A stretch of 64,000 bases of DNA from Fistulifera solaris (taxonomy: Eukaryota > Bacillariophyta > Bacillariophyceae > Naviculales > Stauroneidaceae): NCBI GenBank assembly GCA_030295235.1, contig AP026143.1, positions 186,001 through 250,000 of the forward strand, read 5' to 3'. A program made the translations under genes and the position numbers. The stretch's first letter is position 1; the number at the start of each line of letters is the position of its first letter. The notes under the pieces are model-generated. The model saw only the letters and a program-made list of their open reading frames with translations, ran no database searches and was not told the DNA's origin. Of this stretch, positions 54,788-64,000 are shown in pieces.

Positions 54788-55401
54788 GATCTAGAAGAGA
54801 TTATTGAACAAGGCTTTAAAGATAATACGGTGAAAAGGAATAAATGCGTTGAGGTCAATAACAGGAGAAGAACAGCGAACACTTCGCCCGGTCGTGTCGC
54901 GAGTCGCGAGCATTGTCACAGTAACAAACGGAGTAGAAACATGAAATCGTACCGTGTTTCAATGTACGAACGGTCTCATTTCATTATTTTCTTCTCAAGA
55001 CTCATTTTTTCGTCCGTTTCAATTGAAAACTGTTTTGATCATCATCAATCATCATTGATTTCATGTTGAAAGATCCTGTAATGTCGACTGAAACTAGACT
55101 TTCATATCGAAGTTCTCATTAGCTTCTTCAGTTCTTTTAGTTCAATTGGGCCGTGTCTGTAACATCGACACTGTCAAAATCGTTAATGCATTTGTTCGCT
55201 AATGATGATAAGATTTTGCATTCATTGGAGGTGGCGAACTTTAACAATTCGCACTGCACCATTTCCAGGCTAGAAAGAACACAACACACAAGGTTTCATC
55301 GATTTTGACGATATTCATGCTATACATTAGTTTCTGTTGCAGCAGGCGAGTGATCGCGAGCATCTCAAGCGGCCCTCTCAATGCTGTTCCCTCCAGCTTT
55401 T
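54788..55401. other. Spacer between the two cysteine-rich genes
   Basis: No gene. AT-rich parts around 54960-55070; serves as promoter of copy 1. Confidence 0.4.
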
Positions 55402-55900
55402 TCAAAACCATTGCTCACAAGGATAACCCACATCATCCAGAATGCAGCGAAATTCGGACAAACAATACCGACCCGGAGCACACGACGAGCAACCGGACCA
55501 TCGTTCCGGATAGCAAAAGACATTGTCGTAATGGATGTAATAATACGGTTGACGAATGTCTTGGTAGAATTTATTGCGCATGGGTCTTCGGTTGTAACAA
55601 ATCAACGTGCCCTCGGCACACGTGCGGAAGCGACTGGGGTCACACGGTCCATAGATCCCGGGTGCAGTTTCACACAGATCTTCCGGAAAGAGTCGATCGA
55701 AGATGCGGCCTTGCAATTGCCGTTGCTGTGATATATTGGAGTGTGTGTGAGACGATTGTTACCATTCTACACGATGCTTTGTCAAAGTTCAGCTTGTGTT
55801 GGGAACTTGAAAGAGGAACACTACTTACACTCTCCTCCGCTTGACTCCTCACGACGGCCCAAATGGTCCAGTAAAAGAAGACAACGAGTTGTTTCCACAT
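55402..55900 (-). CDS. Small secreted 10-Cys protein, copy 2
   Basis: Exons 55900-55829 and 55725-55402 with a 103-nt GTAAGT...CACAG intron at the same phase-0 position as in copy 1. Signal peptide MWKQLVVFFYWTIWAVVRSQ, then QRQLQGRIFDRLFPEDLCE, GIYGPCDPSRFRTCAEGTLI, CYNRRPMRNKFYQDIRQP, YYYIHYDNVFCYPERW, SGCSSCAPGRYCLSEFRC and ILDDVGYPCEQWF. All ten cysteines align with copy 1 and the second half is nearly identical, while signal peptides and introns have diverged. The pair arose by tandem duplication in the same orientation. Function unknown; a cell-surface, matrix or secreted defence role can only be guessed. Confidence 0.78.
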
Positions 55901-56534
55901 GATGCTTTTACTAGCACGAGAAAGGTGAAGAGGACTTTATTACCAGGTAAAACTAGAACACAAGGATGCTTTCCTATTGGATGAATCTCTCTCTCTAGGT
56001 CGATGCAACACAACCGGACGGAGGATCTATTTCATTGAAAAAGCGTTTTTATTCAGTCATCGATGATTGTCAGACAACGGTACCGGGTACCGGTACACAA
56101 AACACAAAGGGCAATTATCCATCCTCGTCTCGATGATTTCGATCGAGGTCGTGTGGGTCGTGCGAAGGACGGTTGGATGTCGTTCGCACGACCGCGGATA
56201 CCCGGTACCTGAGAATGTACCAATTGAGTACCGCAGAAACAGGAATGTTCCGAACCAAACTACTTTTTGGTTGATAGAATGATTTTCAACGTCCGCATTC
56301 CAAAAAAATTGTGCTTTGCCGCATCCGATCAACGACCGTGAAACGAGGAAAATGACAAAGTTGCGTTGATTACAAGAAACACAAAAGCTTCCATCCCAGC
56401 TTGTCTCGTTGAGAGGTCTAGAGAGTGATCGACAACCCAGAAAGCGATCCATTAACACAGGGATTCGACAGAATTACGAGTCTTTACCCCTTTCGATAGC
56501 CCTACAATCATTGCACTCCAGCACACAGAACAAG
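55901..56534. other. Divergent promoter with palindromes
   Basis: No gene. Holds GGTACCGGGTACCGGTAC-like sequence at 56079-56096 and an inverted repeat at 56156-56193. Confidence 0.45.
56156..56193. repeat. Inverted repeat, 11-bp arms
   Basis: GGTCGTGCGAA at 56156-56166 pairs with TTCGCACGACC at 56183-56193 around a 16-nt loop. Confidence 0.85.
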
Positions 56535-58015
56535 ATGGAGCCGCCCGAGGACCCCGAGGTTGCTACGACTCTTGAACCGTACCCCGAAGGACCGGAAAAA
56601 CCCGCTGTAGAACAAAAGAAACGAGGGAACTTGAATAAATTGTTTCTTTTTGTATTGATTGTGGCTGTCATATTGGGCGCGGCGGTCGCAGCCGCCATTG
56701 TCTTTGTCAAACAGTTCGGGAAGGATGATGCGGAGCCCAGTGCGATCTCCAACAACAACGAACGGCCACCGATCATTCCTCCGCCGGCTCCCGTGGAAGG
56801 AACCGACGGCGTCTCCGGTCGCCGCGACGGAGGCCCCCGTAACGACGGCCCCCGTTGCCCCCGCGACCGGCGTCCCCGAAATGGAAACGAGTGCACCGAC
56901 GACCCAGGTTCCGGTCGCGGCTCCGGTAGCGCCTCCCGTCCCCGTCAGCAATTCGGCCGAAACCTTGCGCGCGACACTGGCTCCGGTCGTCCTCGATCCC
57001 GCGTACTTGACGTCTTCCAACACGGCTCTCGAATGGCTCGTTGCGGCGGCCGAAGCCGAAGGTGGATCTGTCTCCAATTTACTCGAAGATCAAGAACGGT
57101 TGATCCAGCGCTATGCCCTTCTCTCGTTGGATCTCGTGTCACAGGGATCATTGACTACCAGCAATCGCGTCGAAAATTTGCCCCGGATTGCCAGTGGACT
57201 GGATGAATGCTTGTGGGTGGGGGTCACGTGCACGAACGGGACCGTCACCCAAATTCGGTGGTCGCAACAATCCTTGAGCGGTTCCATTTCCGAAAACATT
57301 GGATTGTTGACAGATCTGGAGCATGTGGATATGGGAGAAAACGAATTGCAGGGTCCGCTGCCACAAGGCCTGTACAATCTGGCCAATTTGCAGTACCTTT
57401 ATTTGCATTCCAACTTTTTGACGGGGACCATTTCGGAAAGCATTGCGAATCTGTTCAACTTGCGGAACCTGTACCTTTCCAACAACCAGTTAACCGGTGT
57501 GTTTCCAACGGGCCTCGGATCGCCGTCGTCGGGCCAGGGCAGTGTTCGACCGCTGCGCTTTTTAACACTGTTCAACAACAAAATGAGCGGAACGCTACCA
57601 GCCGGCCTCAACTTGCGGAACTTGTTTTACCTAGACATTGGGCGCAATGCATTTTCGGGAACGATCCCCATCGACTGGTACGAAGGAAGAGATACCATGA
57701 ACAATCTCCGCCATCTTTACGCGGACTTCAACCAATTCAGCGGAGGACTCACCTACAATTTCCCCACCATCGGAAGCGGTCGTATCGATCAAGTGAGTAT
57801 CAATGACAACCAGCTGACGGGCGATTTCCCCGGAGGTTGGGATCCCATCAACGCACTGGAAATCCTACACATTGAAAACAATCAGTTTTCTTCGCTCAGT
57901 AAAGATTTTTGTATCATGAGTGTCTTTGTGGGAGGGGGAAGTGACGGATTTGCGATCCGATTGTTCGATCTGTCCCTGCAATGACGTTTGGTGCAGTGCG
58001 CCATTCTGCAGTTAG
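56535..58015 (+). CDS. Type II membrane LRR protein, second gene (two frame breaks)
   Basis: About 492 residues. Cytosolic N-terminus (MEPPEDPEVATTLEPYPEGP), one membrane span (LFLFVLIVAVILGAAVAAAI), a Pro/Thr/Ala-rich stalk (PVTTAPVAPATGVPE), the same pre-LRR region as in the 9-kb gene (LEWLVAAAEAEGG, LIQRYALLSLDL, CLWVGVTCTNG), about eight LRRs (LQYLYLHSNFLTGTISESI, LRNLYLSNNQLTGVFP) and, in a neighbouring frame, a cysteine cap LRSDCSICPCNDVWC. One extra base near 56800 (GTGGAAGGAACC) separates the membrane part from the LRRs and another near 57922 cuts off the cap; without the second correction the frame stops at 57984. Function unknown; likely surface or secretory. Confidence 0.8.
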
Positions 58016-58248
58016 AAAGCAAAACTTTTTAGGAAAAGGCGGGTTTTGGCTTACTTGAGGGTCGCATTACAATATTGGAAGGATAGAGAGAAGGAGCCAG
58101 ACGTGCGCCGACAAGAAAATTGCACTTGAAGTTGTAACAATCAAACTATATTAAAAATCTTATAACTGACTTTCAATGGAATGGTCGCTATTGTGAATTT
58201 CACGCTTGAATTAGCATTCTTGTACGGCTTTTTGTCAACCGCAAAAGA

Positions 58249-61200
58249 TCAAGCGCCACACTCCATCCCACCATGATCCAGATTTTGATAAAGGAAGCAA
58301 GCTTTCGACAAGGGCTGATTGACGTTTGTTTCCGTAAGAAAAGACAGCGCTTTTCTGATAAATGGATGTGCTGACTCATTCCCCAACAGTTCTTCCGTGT
58401 GGTCGTGGAATTTCGGTGGTAATTCGACGTCTTCGACGCATTTGATCACTAGCGCACAACCCATGAGCAAAGCGTGAAGAGGAAGGAATATGTTGGGCAG
58501 TCGGGAAGCTGAGAAGAACAGGCTCGGATCGTCTTTGCTAAGTTTCAGCAATACCTGGTGGCAACGTTGTATCAGTGTGTCTGCGATGGCCTTATACTCA
58601 CTAGTCAATGCAAGCTTAATTTCGTCGCAGCTAGTAACAACGATATGGAGAGGAAGAAGTTTTTCCATGTAAGAATTGTGATCTTCCTCTTCAAAAATCT
58701 TCCGATCAGAACCCTCGGCATTGGCATTCGTGAGAATTTCCAGTATATCGCTGGACAATGCTTCAGATAACTGCAAGACAAACAGAATTCGAACGTTTTT
58801 GCTTTTAAGAAATGGTGATCCCTGAATCAATCTAGACAGAGCAATCTCAGGAATTTCGATATCACCAACCAGCTTTGTTGCAGCGAAACGCACGTCTTCA
58901 TCGAAATCTTGAATTAATCCCAACCACGTCGATACATCAATGGGCGGCCGCGAATCTTCCTCTCCCAGGTTATTTCGACCCATGGCGGTAGCCGCAGAAT
59001 GTCGGACGCGCCAGTACCCGCGAGGATCAGACCCTAGCGTCACAAACCTCTTTAATTCAACAGGGAGAGGGGCACTCGGCCTAAAAATAACGAAAAAGGA
59101 ATATAGCTCAATTGCGTTGCCAAATACTTGTGTTTTTGAATCGCCTTGAAAAACCTCGTTAAAAGCAGACGCGAAAAATATCATAGCATCTGATTGGATC
59201 GCTGGAAGTAGCTCTTCCAGGATCCCCAACTGGCACGCACTATCGAGGCATTCCAAAAGGCACCGAGACAGCCGTCTCAAGGTCGGGTTGTGGCACCCAT
59301 TTGGATTTTGACTCTCCTTCGCGAGACTACAGGCCACGACGCAAGCCACCGAATGAACTAGCAAACGAGCGTGCTCACAGTTTGCCACTGTTCGATCAAG
59401 TCCTGCATAGATTTTCTTCTTAAATGCTTTGACTACTGAAACACGAAGGTCGATGTTTGGGCAAGTAAGTGCATCTTTCAATTTTGGGAGCCAGCCTGAA
59501 ACGTCGTCCCAGCTTTTTGAACCCCAAAGTCTGGCTGCTAGCTGACGAGCAGTTACATCCCCTATCTTCGTCCCCAACTCACCAACTCCGGGACAATGAG
59601 CACTCGAGGGCGCCACAAGCCACACTGTCAATTCATCGCATCGATCCGAAATGCTTGTCGACGACGGTAAAAGTCCAGAAAGAACGTCAAGTGCCACTGA
59701 CAAGCAAACTGGGGGCATTATGGGCATATCATCAAAGATCCAACATGCATCGAAAAGCGGAATAGGAGCAATAATTTGTTTCGAAATGGTCATTTCTCGC
59801 TCTGACTTTTTCATCAGAGTAAAACAAGCCTCTAAGACCCCATGTAGTTTGTTCCACTTAAAGCCGACCTTTGACTCCAGAGCACCGATAAAATCACAAA
59901 TCACATCTCGGAAACCAACAAATAATTCTGTAACGTTTGTGGGTGACTCTAACTCAAAAGAGGAAATGTTGGAGAGAGCCCTTGCAGCTGCTTTTCGGAT
60001 CGCTATTTCGGGGTGCTCTAAGGCTCGTAATACATACGGAAAGAAAGGTTCGACAAGTGAAACGGCATCGGTACCGCACTGGCTTACCGGCTGGATCCGA
60101 GCCAATAAAAGAAGGATTGGTAAGACGGGAGGAAGCGACATGCTCTCGTCACTTTTCAACAAGCCATCGACGCTCGCTTTCAAAATCGCAAGCAAAAACG
60201 TTAGTAGTAGTGGATAAGCTCGAGAGAGCTCGGTCAGACTAGTAGCATTACGCCCTCCACTCTCTGACTTGGCATTCTTGTCTGCATCTTTGATCGTACA
60301 AGGATTTAGGAAACAGCATACATCATGTTTCTCTTCTGTAGGGGTACTCACCGATTGATCGCAGCATAATGGCAGAAAATATCATTGTTGATGAGTTTCG
60401 TACTGTCCAATCGAGGTCTGTGTAACCCAACATAGATGTAACTAGGTAGCGTATACAAGAACAGTTAATAACCCTTTCCGACCTAAGATTGCAGCAGCAT
60501 TCTTAGACTTACCTATGGCATCGCCGATGACGGGATGAATTTCTTTCGCAAGAGGAGAGTCGAGAATTATCAAGCGAAGCACATTCAATGCATGAATGCG
60601 TGTCCTTAACTCATAATTTCTTTGGTCTTGCCATTGCTTCGCGTCAAGGTAGGAGAATATCTCTGCGGATTCTGAAAGTCCAATTGTTTTGATAAAAGCG
60701 ACCATTTTATCACGTGAAGGAAGAGAAAGTTGCAGGATGCTGGAAAGAACGTGTTTACACAATGTATGTACATGGGGACCCGAAACTATTTCTGTTCTCA
60801 TAATCGCAAGAAAACCTATGTTGTAACGGGCATTATGAGAGCGTTCAGGTAAGACAAACAATTAACCGATTTGCTCCACCACTCACCTAATGCGTAACCA
60901 GTGCTCCTTCTCAAAGTCGAATCTCGGATTCGGTCCAATTTCGTTTCATTGAGTAGGCGCTGAGTCCATAATTTCGGGAGTTGAATTATGTTAATGTCGT
61001 GCTCGTTCCTGAAGCAAACTTGAGCTAATGCCTCGACTGCGTGATGAGCTGCATATGCGGCACCGATATGTTTCAAAGATGTAAGTGTATTAATTAGGAG
61101 CGTTGCACAACTATCCAGGAGCGAAGCAGGAGCCTTGTACCCAGTGGCACTAAACACAGCGGAAATCGCACCACAAGCCTCCCTTGTTAAAAGCCATGAT

Positions 61201-64000
61201 CCCATAACAATCGTTTGCGACACTAAGCGCCTCTGACCCTCTTCTTTAGAAACCCTCGTAATCGACGAAAATATGCCGTTGGCCCCGAGAGCACCCGGAT
61301 TGACCTTCAAACCTGCCTGGTCCGAATTGAACGAGGCGGCACAAGAAAATTCGTCTTCAAGACCTTCGAGTGATTGACCGTCCTTAAGATCAGCTACAAC
61401 TGCCAATGATATTCGGATTCCTTTGCATAGAATTTGTGTAAGTCGCTCAAGCAGTAATTCGCTGTCGGTATCCAATGTACAAGCGAATGATCTATCGTTT
61501 TCGATTATGAGATGCAAAGCTTGAATAACTCCGTGAGATAAAGGGAGAATTAATCCGATTTCTTCACTTTGTTGCTGGGCGACAATAAAGTCAAGTTCAC
61601 TTTTCATTTGATCAAGACGAGAATCCAAAAGAGTGATTGTATCTTCCAAGAAGCGATACTTTTGAGCGTTGTTAGACATCGACTGACAGAATATCGCCAA
61701 CATTCGAGCACCAGAATCCGCCTCTCTTTGACGCGGAGACGAAGCCAGCACTAATGCACGGTCAAGAGAGCGTCGCGTGCACCTTCGTCTGCTAAAGCGC
61801 AAGGAAGCTCCAGCTCCGTGCACTTGTGAACAAGACCAAGGACACTTGTCAATACCGCATATGCCTGGGCACGAGACCCGTCCCATCGAGAATGCAAGAT
61901 TGAGAACAGAGCAGCAAATACTTCCGTCCCCACAAGCGCCTTCCGTATCATTGAACAGAAGTCTTCCTCGGTGCTGCTACGTGTTCTAACCCAAACAGCG
62001 CCTCGTTTTGCCACCAGTCTCTTGTCTAAGCCCGGCAAAGACATGTCCCGCGCTGAAAACAGTATCAGACTTTCCAGCATTGATAAGAAAAATGTTTCTT
62101 TGTCTTGCACCGTACCAGGGTATCCCAAGAAGTGCACCATATCACCAAGAAGAAAGTCTACAACAAAAGACGTCGACATAGGAAATGACCCCGATGCTTG
62201 CTCGGATATCATCAGTCGATCAATCAATAGAACAAAGTTCTCAAGTAAAGAGGACACGTATTCTTTTCCCGAAGTTTTAACAGCAAATGGAAGCATGTAT
62301 TTTATCATTTGCATTTCTGTTTCCATGGTTGGTAGGGCATAACAACTGAGAACTTGGTGTAGACTATGAAGTGCCGCAAGTCGCATTTGCGGTGATATAT
62401 GTACAAGGGCACTCTTCACAGCAGCCAAAGGAATAGAGGAAGCAACCTGCACCTGAAATGTAGGATCCGGCTTAGTACAAAGTCGTACAATTTCCAATTT
62501 CGCCCACAACACCCGATCACTGCGCGTCAGTCGATCGGCATCCCGTACCATGTCATCCGATGAAACACTGTACGATGCAAGCTCCTTCAGAAGCTCCGTG
62601 AGCCCTCCTGGAACCGACGGAACGCGAGGTAAGCAAAAAGCAGCCACCTGTTGTCGGGACGAAAATGGCTGGATGGTCACGAGTGCGTGCGCCAAACTGG
62701 GCACCCAGTCACTGTCCCGCGACACCAGCGTCTGCCACAAGTTGGCAATCGCTCCGCGATTGTTCCCTTGATTGCTTATGCCAACCAACAATTCGCTCAG
62801 CAGCGTTGAAGAGACCGGAGTATCTACCAAAGGCAACACTGCTTCCAACGCAATGTATTTTCCCTTGCGATGCGGCGGTTGTTCCATGATTCGATCCACC
62901 AGTGCCGGCAATTCTTGTGGTGGATGAACCTTGATCAAGGACTGAAAGAGAGCTGCCACCGCCTGAGCCAGCTTCCGACACGGAGGATTTTCCCACGATT
63001 CTAGCACAATTTCCATCAATTCATAGGGGACGGGAAACTCATGACTCGCACATCGACTGACGACCGTTCGCAGTGTTTTGAGTGCCATGGTGCGAACTTG
63101 AAGATCGGACGATTGCAATGCCGCACTTTCTAAAAATTCCATCACCGCGACGAGCTGTGTTTCTAGTTCTTCCCACAACACGGCGGCCACAAGACCCTGC
63201 AACAATACCACTTTGGGCAAGAGTGCCAACGAATGCAGATCTGGCCTCGACAATATATCATCCGTGCTTCCATCACGCTGCAACACAATCGCTCGGGCAT
63301 ACGCGACACACACAATGGGCAAGCGATCCGTCATGATGGCTCGACAAGTCAGCAATTGATACAAAAACGGAATCCATTGGGCCGCCACCGGTTGCGCTCG
63401 ATCGTCGTGAAGATTCTCTAAAATCGTCTTGACGACGGTCACCAACGCCACAGAATCTTGCATAAGATTCATGAACGACTGATCCAATATAGTTATTTCG
63501 GATAACTGGGTAGAGTATTGTTGTGCATAAAAGAAAAGAACGTTCAGGGTGTCCATTTGTACGGCCACGTCGAGCGACATCCAACTCAACGCTTCGGCTA
63601 TGGACGAGACCGGATCCTTCCAACAACACGTCGATGGAACGGACGCCAAAATGGACTGATACACAGCTTCATCTTCTTCGGTGGCTCGCAACAAAGACAA
63701 AACAGATTGCAGAGCTTTTCGTAACGGCAAGGGCGTTCTGTAAGATAACATCCATTCCAACAGCAGTCGATACAACGCCGGATCAATAACGTCGTTTGGT
63801 TGTTGTAAGACCCAACTTTTGAAGGCGTGCAATGCGTGCAATTGTTCTTTGATGGATGATGCTGTTGTTAACGCGTGAATCAGTGGCATCTCCTTTCGAA
63901 AAAGATCCACGGCTTGCTGCACGGAAGCGGTGGTCGTTCCGCCGCCTTGCCAACGTGCTTGATGGATGCACCCATCGTGCGGAAACGGAATGGGATCATC
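58249..64000 (-). CDS. THADA: THADA/Trm732 homologue, partial (5' end outside window; one frame break)
   Basis: The gene enters at the right edge with open frame (PIPFPHDGCIHQARWQGGGT) and ends at 58249; more than 1850 residues are visible, mostly helical HEAT-like repeats. Exons recognised: 64000-60887, 60815-60513, 60441-60352 and about 60287-58249, with introns of 71, 71 and 64-70 nt. The DUF2428 core is assembled across introns: LASSPRQREADSGARMLA, RRSTGYALGFLAIMRTE, RTRIHALNVLRLIILDSPLA, then DWTVRNSSTMIFSAIMLRSI and SRAYPLLLTFLLAILK. In yeast Trm732 partners Trm7 for 2'-O-methylation of tRNA position 32. A frame change at about 61770 (after ALADEGARDAL) fits one missing base. Confidence 0.88.

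Noticed and set aside
1102-61780. Programmed ribosomal frameshifting as a general mechanism
   Set aside because: Both directions of shift occur, no common slippery heptamer or downstream structure is seen, and sites are ordinary homopolymers in unrelated genes.
1-64000. tRNA, rRNA, other structured RNA genes and CRISPR arrays
   Set aside because: No sequence with a convincing cloverleaf and T-loop consensus, no rRNA-like stretch and no regularly spaced identical repeats were found by reading.

Overview
The window looks like nuclear DNA of a diatom, probably a pennate one; the species cannot be named from sequence alone. The evidence is dense short-spaced genes on both strands, small GT-AG introns (about 50-105 nt), plant-type and stramenopile-type housekeeping genes side by side (plastid ferredoxin-NADP reductase, P3A proton ATPase, SLC26 transporter with a cyclic-nucleotide-binding-like tail), type II membrane LRR proteins with a Cys cap, and several N-termini built as a signal peptide followed by an aromatic residue, the diatom plastid-import pattern (ASAFAP-like motif).

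Layout. 0-9 kb: two disordered Ser/Arg-rich proteins, a plastid-type unknown, transcription elongation factor Elf1, a protein ending in a CaaX box, a mitochondrial carrier and a tail-anchored-looking unknown. 9-25 kb: LRR protein, TLDc-like protein, GT61-like glycosyltransferase, COG4, pyruvate dehydrogenase E1 alpha, an RbgA/Mtg1-type GTPase, an LRR-like unknown, an SPX-GDPD phosphodiesterase and a kelch protein. 25-40 kb: a 1300-residue repeat/armadillo protein, a head-to-tail pair of family X DNA polymerases and 5-oxoprolinase. 40-43.6 kb: a mostly non-coding stretch with palindromes, holding one small surface repeat protein. 43.6-64 kb: SLC26-STAS transporter, a plastid UBA-like protein, FNR, plasma-membrane H+-ATPase, a bZIP factor, two tandem cysteine-rich secreted proteins, a second LRR protein, and a THADA/Trm732 homologue that runs off the right edge.

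A window-wide feature is that 17 of the 30 genes change reading frame once or more, by one base each time and usually inside or next to a short homopolymer run (about 25 events, 17 missing and 8 extra bases). Essential genes such as FNR and COG4 are affected, so uncorrected sequencing indels are the simplest reading, rather than pseudogenes or programmed frameshifting. For those genes the coordinates given span the whole gene. Gene functions are mostly housekeeping and are not arranged as one pathway; the most distinctive items are the duplicated polymerase X genes with an unfamiliar Cys domain, the DTPSRD-repeat surface protein, the 10-Cys secreted pair and the ACGT-element-rich promoter shared by the H+-ATPase and bZIP genes. 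No RNA genes, CRISPR arrays or convincing mobile elements were recognised.
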